Positions 27,621 to 35,956 of a stretch of 64,000 bases of DNA are shown here, in pieces (the stretch's first letter is position 1; each line of letters begins with the position of its first letter). The DNA comes from Sorangium aterium. Lineage in GTDB: Bacteria; Myxococcota_A; Polyangia; Polyangiales; Polyangiaceae. The notes beneath the pieces are model-generated. The model was not told the origin of the DNA, searched no databases, and was given only the letters and a program-made list of their open reading frames with translations. The stretch covers positions 2,604,001 through 2,668,000 of the forward strand of contig NZ_JAQNDK010000001.1 of assembly GCF_028368935.1 (NCBI RefSeq), given 5' to 3'. A program made the position numbers and the translations under genes.

Positions 27621-27734
27621 GGCGCCGCCCAGCTCGCCTCGATCCCTTGCCGGCAGCGCGCGGAGCTCGGGCCAGGGGCACGCGTCGTCACCCCTGACCT
27701 GGACGCCGCACGGCACCGTCGCTAGCTGGGGGTC

Positions 27735-28042
27735 ATGCCGGACCCGATCGCTGAACGCACCCTCACGCTGACACTACCGAACGGGAGCCAAGAAAACATC
27801 CAGGTGCGACTCTGGGCGCCCGAATACAGGCCAGCAGCCCTGTGCTGGGAAGCTGACGTTGAAGTCGCTGGGGCGGGAGACAGACATAAGTCCATGGAGC
27901 CGGCGTCGATGCATTTCAGGCGCTGTATGGCGCGCTCTACTTGCTCCCGACGATGCTATCCAAAGTTGAAGCAGTTGGCCGGCTCTCGCGGCTCGAAATG
28001 GATTGTGTCGGGTTCCCAGAGATCGATATTTCGCTGTCGTGA
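27735..28042 (+). pseudogene. DUF6968-like gene, frameshifted second copy
   Basis: The ATG frame at 27735 reads MPDPIAERTLTLTLPNGSQE, VRLWAPEYRP and CWEADVEVAGAGDRHKS, parallel to the intact copy at 27035. After about 53 codons the similarity moves to another frame, GVDAFQALYGALYLLPTML, which continues with VGRLSRLEMDCVGFPEIDIS and ends at TGA 28040-28042. One missing base near 27890-27898 (ATGGA where ATGGGA would keep frame) explains the break. It is either a pseudogene or a sequencing indel. The pair shows a tandem duplication; the second copy has also diverged in sequence. Confidence 0.7.
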
Positions 28043-28238
28043 GCCCATCGCGTCGTCGATCTCGCCGACGCGCACCTCGACCTCCATGCCCGCTGTTCCG
28101 CGGCCGCGCTATCCGCTCGACGCCATTCAGGGCTCCTGCCGGGGGGCGCCGCGGGAGCGGCGGCTCCGCCGCGGCGGGCGATGGGCACTCGAGCAGCAGC
28201 ACAAGCGCGAGGATCGGGTTGTAGAGCAGGCGTCGCAT
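28043..28238 (-). pseudogene. Remnant of a secreted-protein gene
   Basis: From ATG 28238 on the minus strand, with GGAG seven to eight bases upstream, the frame reads MRRLLYNPILALVLLLECPS and PAAAEPPLP, a good signal peptide. After about 45 codons sense is lost, while another frame reads MEVEVRVGEIDDAMG, similar to the remnant at 27409-27620. This looks like a decayed exported-protein gene, broken by at least one indel. Confidence 0.4.
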
Positions 28239-28406
28239 GATCTCACTCCGGGGGCTCAGGGGTGGGAATCGCCCCGCAGGTCGGGGCGTCGTCTTCGCTA
28301 CCTCCATCCGGGCCGTCGGCGATGCGCGTTCTACCCTGTCCGCGCCGCGTCGCCCGGCGCCGCGCCGGCACCTCCGGCGGCTCCGCCAGCAACCCCGGGA
28401 CGCGTG

Positions 28407-28820
28407 CCAGCACTCGCTGGTACGGCTCCTCGGACCTGCTGGTACGCTTCCTCGGACCTGCTGGTACCGCGCCCTGGAGCTGCTGGCACGCTTCTCGGAG
28501 CTGCTGGTTCACCTTCTCGGAGCTGCTGGTTCACCTTCTCGGAGCTGCTGGTTCACCTTCTCGGAGCTGCTGGTTCACCTTCTCGGAGCTGTTGGTATGG
28601 CTCCCCGGACCTGCTGGTACGCTTTCTCGGACCTGCTGGTACGCTTTCTCGGACCTGCTGGTACGCCTCCCCGGACCGGCCGACACGATTCCTGGCCGTC
28701 TCGGCGGCGCTGGCCGCACTCCTGGCCCGCTGGCCGCACTCCAGGTCTGCTGGCCGCGCTCCACGGTCTGCTGGATTCGCGCCCCGGCCTGCTGGGACGC
28801 GCCCCGGGCGCGCCGGCGCA
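28407..28820. repeat. Degenerate 22-bp tandem repeat array
   Basis: About a dozen units of consensus TCGGACCTGCTGGTACGCTT (plus two bases). Four consecutive identical units of the GAGCTGCTGGTTCACC type run from 28495 to 28582; variants ending TACGCTTTC flank them, and 20-21-bp degenerate units continue to about 28820. Because 22 is not a multiple of 3, the frame rotates from unit to unit, so the array is unlikely to be coding as it stands. No spacer/repeat alternation is present. Confidence 0.85.
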
Positions 28821-28933
28821 GCCCCCCCCGGCGTCGACATCGTGCTCTCCGGACGACCCAGCCCGTCCGTGTCATGACGAGTTCTACCGCGGTGTTACGC
28901 TCGCCAGCTCGCCACCCCCACTGGAGGTAGGTT

Positions 28934-29800
28934 ATGGGAATCGAACTCTCACAAGAACAACACGCTGTCCTGAAGGAGACCCGCGCGGTCGCGACCCCCG
29001 CGGAGTTCCAGGCCCTCCTCGATACCGCGCGGTCCGAGATGGACCGCATCGTCCGCGAGGTGATGGAGCCGAGCCAACCCGTCTCGACCACCCTCACGGA
29101 GCTCCGGGACCTCTATCTGGCCGTCGTCCAGCACGAGGCGCAGCTCGCGAGCAAGGCCTATGGCCCCGAGCGTCGCGCGCTGCTCCGCGGCGCCATCCAG
29201 CTCCTCGACACGGCGAACCTCTGGTTCGGCGAGGGCAAGCGCACCGGCGCCTATCAGGTGCGGCCCATCGACCAGGTGATCAAGGCGAGCCGGCCCTGGC
29301 GCGCGCGCCTCAAGGCGTTCGCCGACCAGGCGTTCGCGTTCGAGCCGGACGTCGCCGAGCAGTTCGCCGACGTGAACACGAGCGGCACGCTCACCGAGGA
29401 GACCAGCGATCTCGCCATGCTGCTCCGGCTCGCCCAGCAGCACCAGGCCCGCCTTGCGCCCGTCGGCCTGACCGAGGACTTCCTGCGCGAAGGCAGCGCC
29501 CTGCTCGACGAGGTGAGCGGCCGTGACCTGCTCGGCATCCTCGGGTTGCGCAACCGGGAAGAGGCGATGGTGCTCCGCAACTCCATTGTGACCTACGCCA
29601 CGCTGCTCGGGAACGAGGCGCGTGCCGCCGGCGTCAACGCTTGCTGGGACATGCCCGAGGTCAAGCGCCGCTTCGGCGCCACCTCGTTCCGCAACGCCCT
29701 GCGGCGGCTCCGCCCGAAGCGCCGCGGCAGCGCCGCTGCGCCGGACGAGCCCGCGCCGCCCGAGCCCGCGCCGGTCGAGCCGACAGGCGCGCCGGTCTGA
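28934..29800 (+). CDS. Conserved-looking hypothetical protein, helical
   Basis: 288 residues from ATG 28934, preceded by GGAGG about eight bases upstream. It is soluble and predicted mostly helical (LSQEQHAVLKETRAVATPAE, LRDLYLAVVQHEAQLASKAY, AIQLLDTANLWFGEGKRTGA), with a conserved-looking basic block near the C-terminus (MPEVKRRFGATSFRNALRRL) and a Pro/Glu-rich tail. No catalytic motif or known domain was recognised. Codon use is typical of the genome, unlike the repeat patch just upstream. It borders the accessory region and has no obvious operon partner. Function unknown. Confidence 0.75.
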   Translation: MGIELSQEQHAVLKETRAVATPAEFQALLDTARSEMDRIVREVMEPSQPVSTTLTELRDLYLAVVQHEAQLASKAYGPERRALLRGAIQLLDTANLWFGEGKRTGAYQVRPIDQVIKASRPWRARLKAFADQAFAFEPDVAEQFADVNTSGTLTEETSDLAMLLRLAQQHQARLAPVGLTEDFLREGSALLDEVSGRDLLGILGLRNREEAMVLRNSIVTYATLLGNEARAAGVNACWDMPEVKRRFGATSFRNALRRLRPKRRGSAAAPDEPAPPEPAPVEPTGAPV

Positions 29801-29859
29801 AGCCGCGCCGGATCGAGGACGCGGCGGGCCAGCGCTGCGGAGCCGCCGCAATCTCTCCG

Positions 29860-29973
29860 TCATTCCGGCAGGAGCGCCTGGCTCAACCGGTCGCGCTCCG
29901 CCAAGGCCGAGCTCTCCTCCGGGAAGACCAGGTTGACCTGCCGCTGACCGGAGAGCGCATTCGAGTAGGCCAT
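29860..29973 (-). CDS. Very short ORF or 3' gene remnant
   Basis: A 37-codon frame on the minus strand reads MAYSNALSGQRQVNLVFPEE, then SSALAERDRLSQALLPE and TGA. The composition is protein-like (amphipathic, Leu-rich end), but there is no visible ribosome site and an in-frame stop lies seven codons upstream. It could be a remnant of a longer gene or chance. Confidence 0.25.
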   Translation of the reverse strand: MAYSNALSGQRQVNLVFPEESSALAERDRLSQALLPE

Positions 29974-30034
29974 CGCAGGGGCGGTGATCCCGCCTCATCC
30001 AACCTCCTCGCCGCTGCTCTTCGATCCGCGCCGC

Positions 30035-32446
30035 TCAGCGCCACCCGACCTGCAGCACGCACGCCCCCGAGCTGCCGGCCCCGCAGCGCAGCTCGAGGAG
30101 GCGCGCGGTGGACCCTGACGTGGACGTGGCGAGCAGCGCCCGCAGGAAGCCGCTCACGTAGCGGCACATCACCGGCGCGAGCCCGTCGGGCAACCAGAGA
30201 TCGACCTTCGCGCTGTGGGTCGACGTGCGCTCGACCTGGACGCGCCCCCACGCGTGGAACCGGCGGAGCAGCGGCCCCGCCACCTCCAGCAGCGCCTCCG
30301 GCGTCCGCGCGACCTGGAGCCTGCGCAGCATCTCGGGGAGCGCCGCGCTCGCGAGCGCGCCGCCGGCAGCCTCCACGGTCCCGGGGGCCTCGTCGCCGAG
30401 CGCGCGCAGGTAGGCCACGAGGGGCGCCACCGGGTAGAGCGCGGCGTCGTCGGTCGCCGCGGCGATGGCGTCGCGATCCGCCGGATCGAGGCCGCTCCAC
30501 ACGCGCGCCTCGCCCCCTTCGCCGAGCCGCCGCGCCGCCTCGGCCCTGCAGAGCCGGAAGGCCAGGCCGCGGCTCAGCGGCGCACCGTCGTGCGGCGCCG
30601 GGATCGGGGCCTGCGTGCGCTCACCTGGGCCCGAGAGGAGCGGGCTCGAGAGGAGCGCGGCGGCGAGCGCGTCGGAGAAGGCGACAGGCGAAGCGATGCG
30701 CCGGGACGGCTCCGGCTCGAGCGCCCGCGCGAAGAGGGCGTCCACGCTCGGGGAGAGCCCCGGCCGTGCGCGCGAGAGGGCCGTGATCTCCCCGCGCTGC
30801 TGCATCGCGACGATGCCGTAGGTGCCCGCCGCCTCGAACGGGGCCCTGCCCGTCAGCATGGCGTAGGTGACCGCCGCGAGGGCGTACGTGTCGAGCGCCG
30901 GCTGCGGGTCGGCTGCCCCGGGGATCAGCTGCTCCGGCGCCGCGAAGCCGCGCGTCCCGCCGACGAGATGAGGCCGCTCGCTGCCCAGCCGGGCCCCGAG
31001 CCCGAAGTCGATGAGCACCGCCCGCTCGATCCGCGTGTCGAGGAGGATGTTGCCCGGCTTGACGTCCGCGTGCACGTAGCCCTCGGCGTGCATGCTCGCG
31101 AGCGCGCCCGCGATCTGGCGGACGACGCAGAGGACCTGGTGGAGGGGCATGAACCCGCCCTGCGGCGCGCGGTCGACGATGTGGCGGTGGATCGTCTCTC
31201 CCTCGACGTACTCGAGGAGGAGGTACATGCGCGCGCCGTCGAGCCGCCCCCAGCCGTACAGCTGGACGATGCTCGGGTGCCTCAGCCGCACGAGCGCCTC
31301 GGCCTCGCGGAGCAGCGCGCTGTCGTCCGGCTCCGTGACCACCTTGAGCGCGACGAGCTGGCCGAGGAGCTTCTCGCGCGCGAGGTAGACCTGCGACTGG
31401 CCGCCCTCGCCCAGGATCGCGGTGATCCAGTACTTGTCGTCCACGAGATCGCCGGGGGCGAGCCGCACGGGCAGCTCGCTCGCGTCGCCCCGGGCGGGCG
31501 GCGCGGGTGCGCCGGCGCTCTCCGGCGCAGGCTGCGACGTGGGCCGCTCGTTCGACTCGGTCACGTTCGGCGAGAGGCCGGAGCGCCGCGCGAGCTGCTC
31601 GCTCACCAGCCTGGCCGCGAGCTGGAGGGTCGCGATGCTCCCCGCGTCGAACTGCCGGGGCTCGCTGGACACCGCGCACACGCTCCCGACAGCCCCGACC
31701 CCCTCGAGGACGACGGGGAACCCGGCGTACGCGCGGACCAGGTTCATGGCCACGAGCGGGTTCTCGGACAGCACGGGGTGCGCCTGGGCGTCCTCGACGA
31801 TGAGCGGGGCGTTGTCGCGCGCGACGTGCTGGCAGAACGACCACGAGCGCAGCGTCCCGCCGGCGATCGACAGGTCGCGCGGGAGGCCGGTCGCGCCGAT
31901 GAAGATCTGCCTCGACGAGTCGATGATCGTGACGACGCTGGCCGACGTGCCCACGCCCCGCGCGACGAGCTCGGCGACGACGACGAGCTCGGGGTCGGGC
32001 GTCGTGCTGCGCAGGCCTCGCCGCTCGAGCTCGGCGTCGCGCGCGGGGTCGTCGAGGGGGTCGGCGGCGCCGGCCGCCGGCCCGTGGCTCAGGGTAGGAC
32101 CGTCGCCCGGCGACGGGAGCAGCGCCCCGAGGAGCGCCTCCGCAGTGACCGGCTTGTGGACGACCGCCGCGATCTGCTCGTATCCGCGGATCCGCTCCAG
32201 GAAGCCGCGGAACCGCGACGTGACGATGAGCCGCGCGGGCGGCGGCGTCCGATCGGCCGCGCGGACCCAGCCCTCGACCGCGGCGCGGTCCAGATCGGCG
32301 ACGATGACATCGGCGGCCGCGCAGTCCTCGGGCGTGGGCCGCGCGCTGGGAGGCGTGCAGACGGACCATCCGGCTCCCCGCAGCACCTCGGCCATGTAGT
32401 CGCGCTCCGTGGCGATGGGCTCCAGCAGCAGGACGTTGCGCGTCAT
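30035..32446 (-). CDS. Receiver-like / GAF / Ser/Thr protein kinase fusion
   Basis: From ATG 32446 (803 residues): a receiver-like domain at 1-112 keeps a central Asp (VIVADLDRA) and the Lys of VVHKPVT but has lost the acidic pair at its start (VLLLEPIATERD). A GAF domain follows at about 150-285 (VTIIDSSRQIFIGATGLPRD, SFCQHVARDNAPLIVEDA, AGFPVVLEGVGAVGSVC). The kinase domain at about 338-610 has GEGGQSQVYLA, Lys368, HADVKPGNIL (HRD changed to HAD), DFGLGA and GGTRGFAAPE. The last 110 residues (RFHAWGRVQVERTS, YVSGFLRALL, CVLQVGW) resemble the C-terminal part of myxobacterial DUF2378/TIGR02265 proteins; this match is from memory. The upstream in-frame extension to 32662 lacks a ribosome site. 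Divergent from the vWA gene. Probably a cytosolic sensor kinase; ligand unknown. Confidence 0.88.
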   Translation of the reverse strand: MTRNVLLLEPIATERDYMAEVLRGAGWSVCTPPSARPTPEDCAAADVIVADLDRAAVEGWVRAADRTPPPARLIVTSRFRGFLERIRGYEQIAAVVHKPVTAEALLGALLPSPGDGPTLSHGPAAGAADPLDDPARDAELERRGLRSTTPDPELVVVAELVARGVGTSASVVTIIDSSRQIFIGATGLPRDLSIAGGTLRSWSFCQHVARDNAPLIVEDAQAHPVLSENPLVAMNLVRAYAGFPVVLEGVGAVGSVCAVSSEPRQFDAGSIATLQLAARLVSEQLARRSGLSPNVTESNERPTSQPAPESAGAPAPPARGDASELPVRLAPGDLVDDKYWITAILGEGGQSQVYLAREKLLGQLVALKVVTEPDDSALLREAEALVRLRHPSIVQLYGWGRLDGARMYLLLEYVEGETIHRHIVDRAPQGGFMPLHQVLCVVRQIAGALASMHAEGYVHADVKPGNILLDTRIERAVLIDFGLGARLGSERPHLVGGTRGFAAPEQLIPGAADPQPALDTYALAAVTYAMLTGRAPFEAAGTYGIVAMQQRGEITALSRARPGLSPSVDALFARALEPEPSRRIASPVAFSDALAAALLSSPLLSGPGERTQAPIPAPHDGAPLSRGLAFRLCRAEAARRLGEGGEARVWSGLDPADRDAIAAATDDAALYPVAPLVAYLRALGDEAPGTVEAAGGALASAALPEMLRRLQVARTPEALLEVAGPLLRRFHAWGRVQVERTSTHSAKVDLWLPDGLAPVMCRYVSGFLRALLATSTSGSTARLLELRCGAGSSGACVLQVGWR

Positions 32447-32673
32447 CGAGCGGCGAGAGTACCTCGCCGGGGAGGGGAGGAGCACAGGCGCTGCCGCGGC
32501 GCGTGAGGTTCGAGCCCCGGAACCTCCCGGCGCCGCCGCTGTCATTCCGCAGGCACGACGGACAGCCGGCCAGCGCGGCCGAGCGCCCGCCTGAAGGACG
32601 CGGATCCGCGCGTCCTCCGCGCGGTTCCCGAGGACGTGAGCGCGCCGCTCCGCGCGGCGCACAGGGGAGATCT

Positions 32674-35400
32674 ATGCCCAGCGCGAACACGACGGACGCC
32701 GGGGATGGCGGCGCCGCAACCGATCCGAACCTCACCGCCGCGAGGCAGCCCGACGCGGCGAGCGCCGGCGAGGCCGAAGGCCCGGTGCGCTCCGTGGAGA
32801 TCGTCATCTCCTGGGGCGCGACCGTGCTCTTCGTCCGGCACCTGACGCCGCCGCGCGCGTTCGACGTCGGCGAGGGGCGCAGCGACGGGCGCCCGTGCGA
32901 CTGCTTCCTCCCCGAGCGCGTGCTCGGCGCGCGCCGCGCGCCGCTCCTCGAGGTCGACGGCGCCGGGCGCGTCGGCTTCGTCCTGCCGAGCGCCGCGACG
33001 GGGACGCTCACGCTCACCCCCGGCGGCGCGCCGCTGTCCGCGGCCGCGGCGCGGGAGCTGCATGTCGGCGTGGAGCGCGCGGCGCGCGCGGCGATCCCCG
33101 GGGCCACGCTCGTGCCCCTCCCCGCGCAAGGCCGCGTGGACGTCGAGATCGCGGGCGTGCGGATCCAGATCCGCGCCGATGCCGCGGCGGGTGAGCGCGT
33201 GGGCCGCTCGCTCGTGAGCCGGAAGAGCCTCGCCCTCCACGCCGCCTCGGCGGCCCTGCACCTCGGGCTCCTCGGCGCCCTCGCGCGCTGGGCGCCGCCC
33301 CTCGTCGACCCATCCACCGGCATGAGCGCGGATCGGATCGCGCTCGTGCAGCAGTACCTCGCGTCCGCGGACGAGCGCGAGATGCTCGAGCGCGAGGGCG
33401 AGCGCGCCGCGGAGCCCTCCGCCGACGCGAAGGAGGGCGGCACAGGGACGAGGGCGAGAGGCGAGGAAGGGTCGATGGGCCACCCATCGTCGTCCACGCC
33501 GCGCGCGGGAGCGACGGGGAACAGGTGGGGGGTCCAGGGCCCGAGCGACAGCCCCGATCCGCACGTGGCGCAGCAGCAGGCGCTGCGCGACGCGGCCGAG
33601 TTCGGGATGATCGGGCTGCTCAACGCCGGGGGCGGCGGCGATCCGAGCGCGCCCACGGCGGCGTGGGGGCTCGACGGCGCCGCGTCTTCCGCAGGCGGCG
33701 CGGGCCTCCCCCTCTTCGGCTACGGAGGTCCCGCCGGCGACGGCGCGGCGCTCGGGGGCGGCTCCATCGGGACGATCGGGCACGGCGCGGGCGCCGGGAC
33801 GGGCCAGGGGTTCGGGAGCGGCCACGGGCGCGCCGGCGCCTCCTCGCCGCCGGTCTCGGCGCGGAGCGCGGCCGCCTACGCGCCGGAGCCCGAGGTCGCC
33901 CTCGATCCGAACGGCCGCTTCGCCACCACGTACCGGCCCGGGGGCGGTCACCTGGCCGCGTTCGAGGCCGCCCTCGCGCGCGGCGTCGTGCCCGCGGCGG
34001 AGCGCGAGCTCGTCGGCGACGTCGCCGCCCGCTACGCCCCGGAGGTCCCGCTCGCCCCCGACAAGGCGCTCGGCCTGCGCACCGACCTGGAGCGCGCCGC
34101 GCTCGGCCCGGGCGGCGGCGCCTTCCACCTGCGCCTCGCGCTCCGCTCCGCGGCGGCGGCGGCGCCCGCGCGGCCGCACCTCTCGGTGCACCTCGTCCTC
34201 GACACGAGCGGCTCGATGGCCGGCGCGCCGATCGACAGCGCCCGCCGCGCGGCGCAGGCGCTCGTCGATCGGCTCGCGCCGACCGACGACTTCTCGCTCA
34301 CCACCTTCTCGAGCGACGCCGAGGAGGTGATCGAGGACGGCCCTGTCGGCCCGCGCCGCGCGGCGATCCGCCGCGCCATCGAGGGGCTCCGCGAGGGCGG
34401 CGGCACCAACATCGGCGCGGGGCTCTCGCTGGGCTACGCGCAGGCGAGCCGGCCGGGCATCCCCGAGGACGCCGTGCGCGTGGTGCTGCTCGTCTCCGAC
34501 GGCCGGGCGACGAGCGGCCTCACCCACGGCGAGCGCCTGGCGCGGCTCGCCCTCGACGCCTTCCAGCGCGGCATCCAGACGAGCGCGCTCGGGCTCGGCG
34601 ACGACTTCGATGGCCAGCTCATGAGCTCGATCGCGAGCGACGGGGCCGGCGGCTACTACTACCTGCGACACCCGGAGCAGATCGCGCCCGCGCTGTCGAC
34701 AGAGCTCGACAAGCGCCTCGACCCGGTCGCGACAGCGGTCGAGGTGCGCGTGCGCCTGAAGGCGGGCGTCGATCTGCTCCGCGTCTACGGCTCGCGCCGG
34801 CTGGACGAAGCCGAGGCCTCCCGCGTCCGCGCCCAGGAGATCGCGGCTGACGTCGCCGCCCTGTCGCGGGACCGGATCGCGGCCGACCGACGCGACGACG
34901 CCGAGGGCGGCATGCGCTTCTTCATGCCTGTGTTCGCCCGCGATGATCGGCACGCGCTGCTGTTCAAGCTGAGCGCCGGCCCCGGCGCGGGGAAGCGAGC
35001 CGTCGCGACCGTCGAGCTCAAGTACAAAGATCGGCTCTCCAGAAAGAACGTGATCGAGGAGATCCCCATCGAGGTGCGCTATGCGGACAGCGACGCCGCC
35101 AGCGCGGCGTCCGTCGACCCGTCGATGGCGCGCACGCTCCAGGGCTTCGCCGCGGGCGAGTCGCTCGCGGACGCCGCTGCCCGCGTGGCGCGCGGCGATC
35201 GCGCCGGCGCCGCAGCGCTCCTCTCCGAGCGCGAGGGCATCCTGCGCGAGGCTGCGACCCGGCTGAACGAGCCGCTGTTCCTGGAGGACGCGGCGCGCCT
35301 GTCGCGCCTCCGCGCGCACATGGGCGCAGAGCAAGGCCTCGGCGATCCGCTCGTGCTCGCGATGTTGCTGGAGACGGCGGGGCGATCCCGCCTGCGTTGA
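32674..35400 (+). CDS. AgmX-like N-terminal domain, Gly-rich linker and von Willebrand A domain protein
   Basis: ATG 32674 with GGGGAG about six bases upstream gives 908 residues. Residues 38-170 carry the myxobacterial AgmX/TonB-like signature (EIVISWGATVLFVRHLTPP, FDVGEGR), followed by one transmembrane helix (about 186-204). A Gly/Ala-rich linker contains GTIGHGAGAGTGQGFGSGHG, a phrase typical of AgmX-family proteins. Then comes a VIT-like beta region and a vWA domain (about 503-690) with a complete MIDAS: DTSGSMAG, GGTNIGAG and SDGRATSG. The C-terminal 200 residues are helical (MARTLQGFAAGESLADAAAR). It is an inner-membrane protein with a metal-dependent adhesion-type domain on one side. 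AgmX relatives take part in gliding or surface assembly in Myxococcus; that role here is inferred. Divergent from the GAF-kinase gene. Confidence 0.85.
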   Translation: MPSANTTDAGDGGAATDPNLTAARQPDAASAGEAEGPVRSVEIVISWGATVLFVRHLTPPRAFDVGEGRSDGRPCDCFLPERVLGARRAPLLEVDGAGRVGFVLPSAATGTLTLTPGGAPLSAAAARELHVGVERAARAAIPGATLVPLPAQGRVDVEIAGVRIQIRADAAAGERVGRSLVSRKSLALHAASAALHLGLLGALARWAPPLVDPSTGMSADRIALVQQYLASADEREMLEREGERAAEPSADAKEGGTGTRARGEEGSMGHPSSSTPRAGATGNRWGVQGPSDSPDPHVAQQQALRDAAEFGMIGLLNAGGGGDPSAPTAAWGLDGAASSAGGAGLPLFGYGGPAGDGAALGGGSIGTIGHGAGAGTGQGFGSGHGRAGASSPPVSARSAAAYAPEPEVALDPNGRFATTYRPGGGHLAAFEAALARGVVPAAERELVGDVAARYAPEVPLAPDKALGLRTDLERAALGPGGGAFHLRLALRSAAAAAPARPHLSVHLVLDTSGSMAGAPIDSARRAAQALVDRLAPTDDFSLTTFSSDAEEVIEDGPVGPRRAAIRRAIEGLREGGGTNIGAGLSLGYAQASRPGIPEDAVRVVLLVSDGRATSGLTHGERLARLALDAFQRGIQTSALGLGDDFDGQLMSSIASDGAGGYYYLRHPEQIAPALSTELDKRLDPVATAVEVRVRLKAGVDLLRVYGSRRLDEAEASRVRAQEIAADVAALSRDRIAADRRDDAEGGMRFFMPVFARDDRHALLFKLSAGPGAGKRAVATVELKYKDRLSRKNVIEEIPIEVRYADSDAASAASVDPSMARTLQGFAAGESLADAAARVARGDRAGAAALLSEREGILREAATRLNEPLFLEDAARLSRLRAHMGAEQGLGDPLVLAMLLETAGRSRLR

Positions 35401-35461
35401 CGCGCAATCGCAGCGCGCTCACGGGCGGAGGTGTCGCCCAGGTGGTAGGCTGAGCGCGGCC

Positions 35462-35797
35462 ATGACAGACAGAGTCTCATCGACCGGACGCGCTGCGCTG
35501 CGAGAGTCGCTGCTCCAGTTCTCCGCTTTCGCCGACGCGCTCGAGTCCCGATCCATGCGCGAGGCCATCGATGCCTGCATCACCGTCCTGGACGCACCAG
35601 GGCCGCTCGACAAGCGCGACCTTGCCCCATGGCTCAAGGTCGTCCACGAGCGCGCGGCCGATGTCTTTCGACGGGGTATCCGTCAGACCACGGGGGTGCT
35701 GCGCCAGCAGATGATGCATGGCCTGAAGCAAGCGGAAGAAGACGCGGTCTGGATGCAGCAGGCCATCGACGCGCGCAGTCGAGACCGCGCGAACTGA
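35462..35797 (+). CDS. Hypothetical protein, small helical
   Basis: 111 residues, MTDRVSSTGRAALRESLLQF, continuing with FADALESRSMREAIDACITV and a helical second half (VVHERAADVFRRGIRQTTGV, RQQMMHGLKQAEEDAVWMQQ). No signal, membrane segment or known domain. Codon use fits the genome. It follows the vWA gene by 61 bases on the same strand and could be co-transcribed. Function unknown. Confidence 0.6.
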   Translation: MTDRVSSTGRAALRESLLQFSAFADALESRSMREAIDACITVLDAPGPLDKRDLAPWLKVVHERAADVFRRGIRQTTGVLRQQMMHGLKQAEEDAVWMQQAIDARSRDRAN

Positions 35798-35956
35798 CAT
35801 GCTGGACTGAAACAGCGCTCGTCGCCCCGTGGACTGGTGGGCGTCTCCAGACGGCCAGGAGAGCACGAGCCACGCTAGCGAGCCGGCCGGGAGACGGGAG
35901 CAGGCGGCCGTGCACGGCGTGGCACGACGCTCGCCGTCCGTGCTACGAGACGGGGC

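Noticed and set aside
28407-28820. Possible CRISPR array
   Set aside because: Units are contiguous without unique spacers, and no cas genes are in the window.
28243-29097. Coiled-coil-like proteins read from the minus strand of the 22-bp array (QQLREGEPAAP type)
   Set aside because: The 22-base period rotates the frame, several frames give similar sense, and no start with a ribosome site was found.
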